The notes beneath the pieces were generated by a model. The model was not told the DNA's origin. It was given only the letters and a program-made list of their open reading frames with translations, and made no database searches. Below are positions 14,841-21,707 of a stretch of 39,697 bases of DNA, piece after piece (the first letter of the stretch is position 1; every line of letters starts with the position of its first letter). Source of the DNA: an uncultured bacterium. Its GTDB lineage: Bacteria > Bacillota > Clostridia > Lachnospirales > Lachnospiraceae. The position numbers and the translations under genes are program-made. The DNA is taken from the NCBI GenBank assembly GCA_947243845.1, contig CAMXIF010000010.1:1-39697 (forward strand), read 5' to 3'.

Positions 14841-15599
14841 CTAACCGACACGCATACGCTCAAAGAACGTATTGGCAATACGATTACCGGCGATCAATGC
14901 CAGGAACACACATAAGACAACCAGGACACAGGAGATGATAGTAAGCTGGAATGTCATTCCCTCCATAGTCTCTGCGGATGCATCCATATATGCAGTAACA
15001 GACTCCTGATAGGCAATATCCCTTTCAGCCATATCTGACAGGATACCCTGTAATACCATCAGATCATCTACGCTCACGGAAGGTCTTTCCTCTTCCGATG
15101 CATCCGGCAGTTCTTCCAGTCCTTCATCTATACCAGTGCTGCTAGAGATATAAGCCTCGTAATCCTCTATGTATTCCACGGGAACATAACAGCCGTTGGA
15201 AGCTTCTGTCCATGCCGCACCTTCCATCTCTGCATCTACAAAATGTCCAAAGACATCAGCGTTAGGATAGACATAACAGCCTATCTCTTTGATATAATAA
15301 TCCCCCATGGATCCATAATCTCTTCCGGTACTGATCTGTTCCAGGAAGGAATCGATACGCTCATGGAGTCCTGTATCCTCTGCATCCGATCCTTCTCCCA
15401 GCAGGGCATCTTCCCCGGTATCTTCTAGATCCGTCCCTTCTTCCCCTTCAGAGATATCCTCTGTGTTCTCATCAACATCCTCATAAAGAACCTCATCATA
15501 CTCCTCGGATCCTTCCTGGTCATCACCTTCAGAAGGCTGCGGTTCAGAAACATAATTCTCTTCATAGGCATCCTCGAAAGATTCAAATCCCATAGTCAT
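14841..15599 (-). CDS. Acidic phage protein with C-terminal membrane anchor
   Basis: This 252-residue protein has a strongly acidic N-terminal half (about 1-75, runs of E, D and G) and a middle domain containing two cysteines (IGCYVYP and NGCYVPVEYIEDYE, about 104-150). The C-terminal membrane helix (about 218-240) has a short basic end. There is no signal peptide, so the N-terminus may be cytoplasmic, or the tail may insert alone. It lies four genes into the coat operon. It could be a second virion-tip or an assembly protein; the family is not recognised. The Asp/Glu run could mimic DNA or bind cations. Confidence 0.6.
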   Translation of the reverse strand: MTMGFESFEDAYEENYVSEPQPSEGDDQEGSEEYDEVLYEDVDENTEDISEGEEGTDLEDTGEDALLGEGSDAEDTGLHERIDSFLEQISTGRDYGSMGDYYIKEIGCYVYPNADVFGHFVDAEMEGAAWTEASNGCYVPVEYIEDYEAYISSSTGIDEGLEELPDASEEERPSVSVDDLMVLQGILSDMAERDIAYQESVTAYMDASAETMEGMTFQLTIISCVLVVLCVFLALIAGNRIANTFFERMRVG

Positions 15600-15606
15600 C
15601 CATGAT

Positions 15607-15720
15607 CTACCTTCCTTTCCGGTTACGGATACGATTGAACACGATCAGACCAATGAAACCGATGATCAGGACAGCCCAGATGACACCGCATATGATCCAC
15701 ATAATCGTTGAGATACTCAT
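15607..15720 (-). CDS. 37-residue single-helix membrane protein
   Basis: A short gene runs from ATG 15720 to TAG 15607. Its start overlaps the upstream stop codon (ATGA), and AAGGTG precedes it. The peptide is one hydrophobic helix (WIICGVIWAVLIIGFIGLIV) followed by a basic tail (NRIRNRKGR). This resembles minor coat proteins of filamentous phages. Confidence 0.6.
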   Translation of the reverse strand: MSISTIMWIICGVIWAVLIIGFIGLIVFNRIRNRKGR

Positions 15721-16103
15721 TTCCCGTCACCTTCTTTCTTTACATCCGGAGAGATATGATATGACACCTTCTTATCCGGATAACGCAACAATATCAATAA
15801 GACATTCCCAACAGACATAAACTCGATCTGTCTGGAAGGATCCCCGCCCTTTTCCGCTATCTCTTCAAGGGCCTGTCCCAGCTTATATTCAACATCTTTT
15901 GTCAGGTCATATGTAGTGATATAATCTGTGCTCCTGAATCCCAGCACTTTATAACAGGACAGAGTGACTTCACAGTAACGCGGGAGAGCAGAAGGCATGT
16001 CCTCTTTTTTCTTTTTCTCCCGTTTCAGATACGGCAGTATCTGCTTCCTGGCCAGGATCAGGATAAACACCAAGATGACACTGAGATATACGGCATCCAT
16101 CAT
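15717..16103 (-). CDS. Membrane-anchored hypothetical phage protein
   Basis: This 128-residue protein has an N-terminal membrane helix (about 3-18) and a lysine-rich stretch (KREKKKKED). A soluble domain of about 85 residues follows (TLSCYKVLGFRSTDYI, then TYDLTKDVEYKLGQAL). Its start overlaps the preceding stop codon (ATGA) and it overlaps the next start, so the three genes are tightly coupled. No family is recognised; possible roles are assembly or DNA delivery to the membrane. Confidence 0.6.
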   Translation of the reverse strand: MMDAVYLSVILVFILILARKQILPYLKREKKKKEDMPSALPRYCEVTLSCYKVLGFRSTDYITTYDLTKDVEYKLGQALEEIAEKGGDPSRQIEFMSVGNVLLILLRYPDKKVSYHISPDVKKEGDGK

Positions 16104-16423
16104 GATGTACCTTTTGATTTCTTATCATCTGCCGGCTTTTCCTTGCCTTCCGTGTAAGGGTTATCCGCAATAGATACGATCTGCACATCGACAAGGGTTG
16201 CCTTATCTTGAAAACCAGGTTCATAGATAAAATCGACCACGTCACCGGGATGGATACCGAAATCCGTATTCGACCACTCAGAGATAACAGCCTGGCCTTC
16301 ACATTCTGCATTTTCCTGTTCATAACGGGTAAATTCCTTTGCGCCATAGTAATTGAACCCGACCCTCATCTGATTGTCTTTTTTGTACTCCGACCTCTTT
16401 ACACCTAAAATCGTCACTCTCAT
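16100..16423 (-). CDS. Candidate ssDNA-binding protein (gpV-like)
   Basis: This protein has 107 residues from ATG 16423, with AGAGGAG upstream. It is soluble, rich in beta-type residues and aromatic positions (MRVGFNYYGAKEF, VVDFIYEPGFQDKATLVDV), and ends in a charged, disordered tail. This fits a small OB-fold protein such as filamentous phage gpV, which coats the viral strand before extrusion. It is the first gene of the coat operon, where gpV also lies in known phages. The assignment is by size, composition and position, with no diagnostic motif. Confidence 0.55.
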   Translation of the reverse strand: MRVTILGVKRSEYKKDNQMRVGFNYYGAKEFTRYEQENAECEGQAVISEWSNTDFGIHPGDVVDFIYEPGFQDKATLVDVQIVSIADNPYTEGKEKPADDKKSKGTS

Positions 16424-16523
16424 TCTCTTTTCTCCTCTCTCTTTTCTTATCATCGTGTTTTAGGTATCTATAATAACTGCCGCAGGGCAGTATATTATCA
16501 TTTTTGGAGAAGGGAGAGAACAT
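16320..16523 (-). CDS. Doubtful small basic frame overlapping the ssDNA-binding gene
   Basis: ATG 16523 has a very good ribosome site (GGGGGAG, 6 nt away) and opens a 67-residue basic frame. It overlaps the next gene start by about 100 bp in another frame, which argues against it. It may instead be a short leader that couples translation to the ssDNA-binding gene. Confidence 0.3.
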   Translation of the reverse strand: MFSPFSKNDNILPCGSYYRYLKHDDKKRERRKENESDDFRCKEVGVQKRQSDEGRVQLLWRKGIYPL

Positions 16524-16820
16524 GACATCTCCCCCTTGCAATGAAAAAATGGACTATCCCTAATGGGATGAGACCATACACAGGATGAAAGGTATACAGC
16601 TTTCTACCTGTACATCCATCACTCGGATACCGTATGACAATGCATGATACCTCTGGCCAAGGCACGCTGACATATCAGCATACCCGCCATATCCTGTGAT
16701 ATTTATAAAATGCATCAGTACCGCAGAGGGCGTATCTCATTTATCCCTGTCTAAGTTTGTGATCACGCCTTATTCCCGATGCTTTTTATCCGTTATGTCA
16801 TTACTTTACTTATTGCGTTG
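16524..16820. other. Non-coding prophage region upstream of the coat operon
   Basis: I see no convincing gene on either strand. Several short inverted repeats occur, for example ATCCC-TAAT-GGGAT at about 16555-16570. The region should hold the minus-strand promoter for the coat operon, but no strong -35/-10 pair stands out. Confidence 0.4.
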
Positions 16821-16979
16821 TCATTTTATACTCAAATACTTTTCTATTGCTGTTTCCTCAGTATATTTATTCTCAGGAAGCCAATAACCTTGATTGATGA
16901 TGATATATCCGTTAAAATGTTTTACTTCTCTGATCTCACTATCATAGATTGGTATGGTCATACTACCAGCAATTGTCAT
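16821..16979 (-). CDS. Small hypothetical phage protein
   Basis: This protein has 52 residues from ATG 16979, with AGGAGGG about 9 nt upstream. It is soluble, with aromatic residues (GYIIINQGYWLPENKYTEE). It lies on the same strand as the two genes upstream of it. No family is recognised. Confidence 0.45.
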   Translation of the reverse strand: MTIAGSMTIPIYDSEIREVKHFNGYIIINQGYWLPENKYTEETAIEKYLSIK

Positions 16980-16980
16980 A

Positions 16981-17196
16981 TCATTTATCCCTCCTATGCC
17001 GCTTATTTGTGATAATCTTTTTGATAGAATCAAATAATAGATCAAAAAATATAGGAATAGATTTACAAATCTCTTTTAATAACCAAGAAGCACAACATCC
17101 CACAAAAACACTAAAAGAAATGGACATTGAGATAAATGCAGTTATTTCAGTCATATCTGATACAGTCAATCCCAAAACCTCACACAATCGCAACAT
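16981..17196 (-). CDS. Small membrane protein with basic tail
   Basis: This protein has 71 residues from ATG 17196, where GGAGA is 8-9 nt upstream; ATG 17211 lacks a good site. It has a hydrophobic helix (about 21-43, ISMSISFSVFVGCCASWLL) and a basic C-terminus (KKIITNKRHRRDK). It may be a phage assembly or accessory protein; the family is not recognised. Confidence 0.45.
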   Translation of the reverse strand: MLRLCEVLGLTVSDMTEITAFISMSISFSVFVGCCASWLLKEICKSIPIFFDLLFDSIKKIITNKRHRRDK

Positions 17197-17214
17197 AGTA
17201 TCTTTCTCCATTTC

Positions 17215-17385
17215 TTAAATATGTAAAAATCTTTGACGCATTATATCAACAACTTCTGCACACTGGGCTATAGTCAAACCCGGAAATGCTCCGGCAAGAT
17301 AATAAAAGACCATAGAATCAAAATAATCACCTTTCTCCAAGTGAGACTTTTCTAAAAGATTAATCACATCATTTAAGTTAGTCAT
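17215..17385 (-). CDS. Small soluble hypothetical phage protein
   Basis: This protein has 56 residues from ATG 17385 to TAA 17215, with AAAGG upstream. Predicted helical (LNDVINLLEKSHLEKGD, GLTIAQCAEVVDIMRQRF); the second part resembles a short helix-turn-helix but is too short to assign. It is the first minus-strand gene of the prophage and may be an early regulator; this is inferred only. Confidence 0.45.
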   Translation of the reverse strand: MTNLNDVINLLEKSHLEKGDYFDSMVFYYLAGAFPGLTIAQCAEVVDIMRQRFLHI

Positions 17386-17540
17386 ATCTTTATACCTTTA
17401 CCCTTTCTTTCAGATTGTTTATGATCTCTTAAAAGCAAAAACCCTATATGGACAGGAAGAAAACCTTACCAGGGGAAAAACTCCCTGCCCTGCGGGTATA
17501 AGAAAGGCTGAAATTTCCCAAACAGAGAGGAGGTGATATC

Positions 17541-17696
17541 ATGGAAGAGATATATGCAATGTTCATACCATCAACAATGAATGGTTTTATACAAGGATTT
17601 GAAATATTTTGGCAGTCCCTTATACAAAATCCACTGTTATTAGCTTTCCTTATCTTTCTCATCATAAGAAAGTTAAAACATACATTCTTTAGTTGA
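17541..17696 (+). CDS. 51-residue membrane peptide with perfect ribosome site
   Basis: ATG 17541 is preceded by AGGAGGTGATATC, a full-consensus Shine-Dalgarno. The peptide has one hydrophobic helix (about 30-42, NPLLLAFLIFLII) and a basic end (RKLKHTFF). It lies on the plus strand, divergent from the phage operon, and is followed by a hairpin terminator. The layout resembles small hydrophobic type I toxins or phage membrane peptides. No antisense RNA could be shown. Confidence 0.6.
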   Translation: MEEIYAMFIPSTMNGFIQGFEIFWQSLIQNPLLLAFLIFLIIRKLKHTFFS

Positions 17697-17702
17697 TACA
17701 CC

Positions 17703-17740
17703 TTCCCCGGCTTTTTCAGGTCGGGGAAATTTCTTGATTT
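17703..17740 (+). terminator. Hairpin terminator after the 51-residue peptide gene
   Basis: TTCCCCG (17703-17709) pairs with CGGGGAA (17722-17728), followed by an AT-rich stretch ending GATTTT. The T-run is weak, so efficiency is uncertain. Confidence 0.55.
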
Positions 17741-17774
17741 TAATTTTACAGCCAGGGATGTTCCAGAATTGATC

Positions 17775-17803
17775 AGAACCCCCTTGCAAGGGGGTTCTTT
17801 TTA
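17775..17803 (+). terminator. Strong intrinsic terminator upstream of rpsB
   Basis: AGAACCCCCTT (17775-17785) pairs perfectly with AAGGGGGTTCT (17788-17798) around 2 nt, followed by TTTTAT. It separates prophage-side transcription from rpsB-tsf. It is likely the old host or prophage-edge terminator. Confidence 0.8.
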
Positions 17804-17812
17804 TGATATAGT
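17784..17812 (+). promoter_or_regulatory. Possible rpsB promoter
   Basis: TTGCAA, a 17-bp spacer, then TATAGT. The -35 lies inside the terminator stem, which is unusual, but rpsB needs its own promoter here because a strong terminator precedes it. The resulting leader of about 130 nt could be regulated by S2. Confidence 0.35.
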
Positions 17813-17950
17813 ATCTAAGTGTGCGTTGTACACGGTACAGTGCGCCAATATCCTATTAATCACATATATCCAGCCCTTGCCGGTGCCCATAACGCCTGGG
17901 TGGCTAAGCGGCGGAAGGTATATGGCAGACAACCAAATGGAGGTAGAATC

Positions 17951-18688
17951 ATGAGCGTTATTTCAATGAAACAGTTGTTGGAGGCAGGTGTTCATTTCGG
18001 ACACCAGACCAGAAGATGGAACCCCAAAATGGCTCCCTACATCTTCACCGAGAGAAATGGTATCCACATCATCGACTTACAGAAGTCTGTAGGCAAAGTG
18101 GACGAGGCCTATAAGGCAGTGTTTGATGTGGCTTCCCAGGGCGGTACAATTCTTTTTGTAGGTACTAAGAAGCAGGCACAGGATGCAGTGAAGACAGAAG
18201 CTGAACGCTGCGGCATGTACTATGTCAATGAGAGATGGCTGGGCGGCATGCTCACCAACTTTAAGACAATCCAGTCCAGAATTGAGAGATTGAAAGCAAT
18301 CGAGACAATGTCTGAGGACGGTACTTTTGAAGTGCTTCCTAAGAAAGAAGTTATCAAGATTAAGAAAGAGTGGGAGAAACTGGAGAAGAATCTGGGTGGT
18401 ATCAAGAACATGACCAGAACTCCTGACTGTATTTTTGTAGTAGATCCCAAAAAGGAGAGAATCTGCGTACAGGAAGCGCATACACTCGGCATTACACTGA
18501 TCGGTATCGGCGATACCAACTGTGATCCTGAGGAACTGGATTACATCATTCCCGGTAATGATGATGCAATCCGTGCCGTAAAACTGATCGTTTCCAAGAT
18601 GGCAGATGCTGTCATCGAGGCAAATCAGGGTGCTGAGGAGTATGTGGAAGAAGCTGAGGCTGAGAAGATTGAAGAGGAGGGAGTATAG
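17951..18688 (+). CDS. rpsB: 30S ribosomal protein S2
   Basis: This 245-residue protein starts [19 protein letters not shown] and contains the conserved [31 protein letters not shown] and AIRAVKLI segments of bacterial S2. S2 completes the small ribosomal subunit and contacts S1 and mRNA. ATG 17951 has GGAGGT 6-7 nt upstream; the longer in-frame extension upstream is not supported. tsf follows with no gap, the usual order. The C-terminal acidic tail ([16 protein letters not shown]) is normal for clostridial S2. The prophage lies directly upstream, so normal host flanking sequence on that side is displaced. Confidence 0.98.
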   Translation: MSVISMKQLLEAGVHFGHQTRRWNPKMAPYIFTERNGIHIIDLQKSVGKVDEAYKAVFDVASQGGTILFVGTKKQAQDAVKTEAERCGMYYVNERWLGGMLTNFKTIQSRIERLKAIETMSEDGTFEVLPKKEVIKIKKEWEKLEKNLGGIKNMTRTPDCIFVVDPKKERICVQEAHTLGITLIGIGDTNCDPEELDYIIPGNDDAIRAVKLIVSKMADAVIEANQGAEEYVEEAEAEKIEEEGV

Positions 18689-19624
18689 ATGGCTATCACA
18701 GCAGCAATGGTAAAAGAGTTAAGAGAGATGACCGGTGCAGGCATGATGGACTGCAAGAAAGCTTTGAATGAGACCAATGGCAATATGGATGAAGCGGTTG
18801 AGTATCTGAGAAAGAACGGTCAGGCGAAGGCGGAGAAGAAGGCCGGCAGAATCGCAGCGGAAGGTCTGTGCCGTGTAGCGGTTAAGGATGAGAAGACCGC
18901 AGCGGTTGTAGAAGTAAATTCCGAGACAGATTTTGTGGCAAAGAATGCAGATTTCCAGGAGTATGTGGAAGCGGTTGCCAAGCAGGCAGTGGAGTCGGAT
19001 GCGGCAGATTTGAATGCTTTCCTGGAAGAGAAATGGCATCTTGATGAGTCCAAGACTGTGAAGGATGCACTGGTAGATAAGGTAGCAGTGATCGGTGAGA
19101 ACTTAAGCATCAGAAGATTTGAGAAAGTAACAGCTGAGAACGGCTGCGTAGTGACCTATGTGCATGGCGGGGGCAGAATCGGCGTTATCGTAGAAGCAGT
19201 TACCGATGTGGTAAACGATGCAGTGAAGGAAGCACTCAACAATATCGCTATGCAGGTTGCGGCTCTGTATCCCAAGTATGTGTCCACAGATGAAGTGTCT
19301 GAGGAGTTCAAGGCACATGAGAAGGAGATTATCACAGAGCAGATCAAGAATGATCCTAAGATGGCAGGTAAGCCTGATAAGGTGATCGAGGGCGCTGTGA
19401 ATGGTCGTCTGAACAAAGAACTTAAAGAGGTATGCCTGTTAGAGCAGGTGTATGTAAAGGCTGAGGACGGCAAACAGAGCGTTGCCAAGTATCTGGAGCA
19501 GGTAGCAAAAGAGAATAATGCAAATCTCTCTGTGAAGAGATTTGTGCGTTTCGAGACCGGTGAGGGTATCGAGAAGAAGGAAGAAAATTTTGCAGAGGAA
19601 GTTGCTAAGCAGATGGGGATGTAA
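18689..19624 (+). CDS. tsf: Translation elongation factor Ts
   Basis: This 311-residue protein exchanges GDP for GTP on EF-Tu. The N-terminal UBA-like domain (KELREMTGAGMMDCKKAL) and the conserved EF-Tu contact motif SETDFVAKN (about 73-81) are present. The core domains and a C-terminal repeat (KRFVRFETGEG) follow. The start codon comes immediately after the rpsB stop, so the two are co-translated. In many Firmicutes pyrH and frr come next; here a 12-kb accessory cluster and an ABC transporter lie between tsf and pyrH. Confidence 0.98.
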   Translation: MAITAAMVKELREMTGAGMMDCKKALNETNGNMDEAVEYLRKNGQAKAEKKAGRIAAEGLCRVAVKDEKTAAVVEVNSETDFVAKNADFQEYVEAVAKQAVESDAADLNAFLEEKWHLDESKTVKDALVDKVAVIGENLSIRRFEKVTAENGCVVTYVHGGGRIGVIVEAVTDVVNDAVKEALNNIAMQVAALYPKYVSTDEVSEEFKAHEKEIITEQIKNDPKMAGKPDKVIEGAVNGRLNKELKEVCLLEQVYVKAEDGKQSVAKYLEQVAKENNANLSVKRFVRFETGEGIEKKEENFAEEVAKQMGM

Positions 19625-19663
19625 GCGAAGTTTGCAAAGCAAATCACTGTAAATAAATTATGA

Positions 19664-19725
19664 GGCCTTGAAGCCTTTGTAATCACGTATATCTAAGTGA
19701 TTACGAGGGTTTCAGGGCCTTTTTG
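19664..19725 (+). terminator. Long terminator of the rpsB-tsf operon
   Basis: A stem of about 23 bp runs from GGCCTTGAAGCCTTTGTAA (19664 on) to its partner ending TTTCAGGGCC (19719), with only G-T pairs as imperfections. The loop is about 10 nt and the tail is TTTTT. It ends the ribosomal transcript before the accessory cluster. Confidence 0.9.
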
Positions 19726-19766
19726 TATTCTAATGCCGCATCAGATATCAAGAACAATAAGAACTC

Positions 19767-19997
19767 TTATTCATGAAAATCCAGCAGTTTTTTGGCAGAT
19801 ACATCCAGTGCATCGGCAATGTCTAACAAGGTATCCAGGGAAACAGCAGTAGGCATATTAGGGGCTTCAATATTGCTGATATGTGTACGGCTTAGACCAA
19901 TTAACTCCGCCAGCTTGAGCTGGCTTATTCCTCTCAGTTTTCGGTAATAGGCAATATTTAAACCTATCATTTTATATTCTTGTTCATGTTTTGACAT
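19767..19997 (-). CDS. XRE-family transcriptional regulator
   Basis: This protein has 76 residues, almost all one helix-turn-helix domain. GLNIAYYRKLRGISQLKLAEL leads into the recognition helix LSRTHISNIEAPN (key residues only), and SLDTLLDIADALDVSAKKLL ends it. ATG 19997 is chosen because GGGG lies 7 nt upstream; ATG 20003 is an alternative. It is transcribed divergently from the dlt-like cluster and shares a short intergenic region with the cluster promoter, so it is the likely regulator of that cluster. Without an effector domain it would act as a simple repressor or activator. Confidence 0.85.
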   Translation of the reverse strand: MSKHEQEYKMIGLNIAYYRKLRGISQLKLAELIGLSRTHISNIEAPNMPTAVSLDTLLDIADALDVSAKKLLDFHE

Positions 19998-20064
19998 TCT
20001 CATACCCCTTTTTGTATATGATATCAAGTTCGTATTATGATAAAAACAAATTATAAATATGCAC

Positions 20065-20093
20065 TTGCAAAGGTACAGTTTGCATGCTATAAT
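20065..20093 (+). promoter_or_regulatory. Strong promoter of the dlt-like cluster
   Basis: TTGCAA, a 17-bp spacer and a consensus TATAAT lie 115 bp before the first structural gene. The position between the divergent XRE regulator and the operon fits regulation by that protein. Confidence 0.75.
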
Positions 20094-20151
20094 AAGGAAG
20101 ATCTAAATAGAGGACAGGAAAAAAGAGAAATCTTAGTAAGAGGGGCGATAA

Positions 20152-20176
20152 CATGAAAGTAAATTTGCTTTCATGA
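20152..20176 (+). promoter_or_regulatory. Leader hairpin overlapping a seven-codon mini-frame
   Basis: CATGAAAG (20152-20159) and CTTTCATG (20168-20175) form a perfect 8-bp inverted repeat in the leader. ATG 20153, preceded by AGGGG, opens a seven-codon frame ending TGA at 20176 (MKVNLLS). It could be a translational leader or a protein operator. Confidence 0.4.
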
Positions 20177-20207
20177 CGCAAATATATTTCATCAAAAGGA
20201 GGAGAAA

Positions 20208-20951
20208 ATGGTGAAAGCAAATATCACGAAAAGAATTATGATTGCTGCATTGACAGTATCTTTGGCGCTTACCCCTTCTATAGGTGTATTTGCCAGCGGA
20301 GACATGGATAACAATGGTGATGCAGAATCAGGAGCGAACACTGGATCATCTGGTTCCAGTTCAAGTTCCAAGAAAACACAGGCAGACGTTCTCGACCTTA
20401 TTAACAGGAATCTGGGAGTGGACATGGATGAAGACGGCGGTGTGTCATCCGTGGGGAGTTTGTCTGAGGTTCCGACTACGAGTTCGGTGGCAGGGACTAG
20501 ATCCACTATATCGGGCGTATATCTTGCAACCGCTGTAAATGGTTCCGTGGTTACTACAGGATTTGATACGATCGCCAGCGGTTATGGTCTGGCAGGCGAT
20601 GAAAAGCCCTATGCGAGATTGTATAATTTGGAAGCGCAGAGAAGTCCTCTTGCATATGCGGCCATCGTGGATGCAGCAGCATCGGTGAATGCGGTGGTAG
20701 GTCCCACAATCAATATTGAGCTTGGTAAGATAAAGGGCGGCAAATACGGTCTGCTTTCTGAAGAAGGTGCGGCTATTGAAATCAAACTTGGCATTCCCAA
20801 ATCTTTCACACAGGCAGATAAGAATTTTGCAGTGGTTTGTGTGCGTCCTGGCGGGAAGGTTACGGTTTTGCAGGATAAAGATACCAATCCTGATACAGTA
20901 ACATTTGACACCACAGGCGGTCAGGGAGCTTATGCGATTATCAAGTATTAA
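20208..20951 (+). CDS. Secreted hypothetical protein, first gene of the cluster
   Basis: This 247-residue protein has a clear signal peptide (basic NITKR, hydrophobic core IMIAALTVSLALT, cleavage near VFASG). A Ser/Gly/Asp-rich linker (about 30-60) and a folded C-terminal part of about 150 residues follow. It has segments SGVYLATAVNGSV, VGPTINIELGKI and FAVVCVRPGGKVTVL. I do not recognise a family. The ribosome site is GGAGG, 5 nt before ATG 20208. It could be the extracellular acceptor, a stabiliser of the surface polymer, or an independent secreted protein. The beta-rich end suggests a small sandwich domain. Confidence 0.65.
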   Translation: MVKANITKRIMIAALTVSLALTPSIGVFASGDMDNNGDAESGANTGSSGSSSSSKKTQADVLDLINRNLGVDMDEDGGVSSVGSLSEVPTTSSVAGTRSTISGVYLATAVNGSVVTTGFDTIASGYGLAGDEKPYARLYNLEAQRSPLAYAAIVDAAASVNAVVGPTINIELGKIKGGKYGLLSEEGAAIEIKLGIPKSFTQADKNFAVVCVRPGGKVTVLQDKDTNPDTVTFDTTGGQGAYAIIKY

Positions 20952-20985
20952 TCTGAATGTATAAATTTTCATTGGCAAAATGGCG

Positions 20986-21003
20986 GGGCAGCTTCGGCTG
21001 CCC
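20986..21003 (+). other. Stable UUCG-tetraloop hairpin between the first two genes
   Basis: GGGCAGC-TTCG-GCTGCCC is a perfect 7-bp stem with the very stable UUCG loop. No T-run follows, so it is more likely an mRNA-stability element or weak attenuator that makes the first gene more abundant than the rest. Confidence 0.65.
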
Positions 21004-21055
21004 GTACTGCCGTAATCAGAGAATGCTTTATAGCTCTTGGAGGAATGAAAGCAGT

Positions 21056-21463
21056 ATGAAAATACAAAGAATATTTCGAAGCAGTCTAATACTCTGTTGG
21101 ATGATATCCATGCTGTGGACGAATGCCCTTCCAGTAAGGGCGCAGCAGATAAAAACGGTGGCGGACAATCAGATCATGGAAGCAAAACTGCAGGAAGAAG
21201 TTATCCAGATTGAGGATATTACCGGACTCGATGCGGAGTTTGCGGCGTTGGAGGAGGAGAGCGTGCTTATCGTGGAGGAAGTAGAGAAATATCGCGGGCA
21301 GGCACAGAGAAAGAAATTCCAAAGAAGTGTCGTTATAATACTGGTTATCGCCATTTTTGGAGTGGGAATTGTGACAGGGCTTCAGGAAAAAAAGAAAAAG
21401 GACGCTGTATCGACAGACGGAGAAAAGAAGGAAGAGCCAAAAGTAACGGGAGGGCAGATTTAA
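21056..21463 (+). CDS. Small exported membrane protein of the dlt-like cluster
   Basis: This protein has 135 residues from ATG 21056; GGAGGA lies 11 nt upstream and the longer frame upstream lacks support. An N-terminal signal-like segment (SSLILCWMISMLWTNALPVRA) is followed by an acidic, helical extracellular part (about 40-80). A second membrane helix (about 90-107, VVIILVIAIFGVGIV) and a short charged tail end it. The stop is 1 bp from the carrier-protein start, so it is tightly coupled. Small membrane proteins (DltX-like) accompany dlt systems, and an analogous role is possible; no sequence match to DltX is claimed. Confidence 0.6.
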   Translation: MKIQRIFRSSLILCWMISMLWTNALPVRAQQIKTVADNQIMEAKLQEEVIQIEDITGLDAEFAALEEESVLIVEEVEKYRGQAQRKKFQRSVVIILVIAIFGVGIVTGLQEKKKKDAVSTDGEKKEEPKVTGGQI

Positions 21464-21464
21464 G

Positions 21465-21695
21465 ATGAGGAAAAAATTGTTGGAAGTGCTTGCGGATGCC
21501 AAGCCGGGATTTGAATTTGAAGGAAAAACCGATTTGGTGGACGGTGGTTATCTTGACTCGTTTGATATTATCACGCTGGTGTCTGAACTGAATGACAGAT
21601 TTGAGATTGATATTCCGGTTGAAGATATTGTGACGGAAAATTTTGATTCTGTGGATGCAATTCTGGCATTGGTTGAAAAATTGAGCGAGGAGTAA
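21465..21695 (+). CDS. Acyl/aminoacyl carrier protein (DltC-like), carrier 1
   Basis: This 76-residue acidic four-helix carrier has the phosphopantetheine site in LDSFD (Ser32). LDSFD with a following IITLV is closer to DltC-type D-alanyl carriers than to the fatty-acid ACP motif (DSL). It would carry an activated amino acid or acyl group as a thioester to the membrane acyltransferase. It lies in the same operon as a second, different carrier (22585-22830), so two substrates may be handled separately. It needs a phosphopantetheinyl transferase from elsewhere in the genome. Confidence 0.88.
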   Translation: MRKKLLEVLADAKPGFEFEGKTDLVDGGYLDSFDIITLVSELNDRFEIDIPVEDIVTENFDSVDAILALVEKLSEE

Positions 21696-21707
21696 CCGGC
21701 ACATACT

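Larger units (their letters stand above)
6300..17760 (-). mobile_element. Filamentous (inovirus-like) prophage with CRESS-type replication module
   Basis: The region between the MCP terminator and the rpsB leader holds a coherent inovirus gene set, mostly on the minus strand. It comprises an ssDNA-binding candidate, small membrane proteins, a gpVIII-like coat protein followed by a terminator, a Zot/gpI ATPase, a Rep, a pIII-like adsorption protein and a gpVI-like protein. An IS30-family transposase lies at the low-coordinate end. The boundaries are approximate: I searched the flanks (6240-6410 and 17400-17830) by eye and found no convincing direct repeats, transposon ends or dif-like site. 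Genes look intact, so the element may be active, but this cannot be told from sequence alone. Confidence 0.82.

Noticed and set aside
16696..17218. Plus-strand open frames at the right end of the prophage
   Set aside because: They are shadows of three small minus-strand genes with better ribosome sites.
6240..17830. Search for attachment-site repeats or a dif-like XerCD site at the prophage ends
   Set aside because: Only chance-level matches were found by eye (for example a 10-base AAAATCAAGA match in opposite orientation), so no att site is called.
17819..17950. N-terminal extension of rpsB
   Set aside because: The extension lacks similarity to S2, and a good ribosome site precedes ATG 17951.
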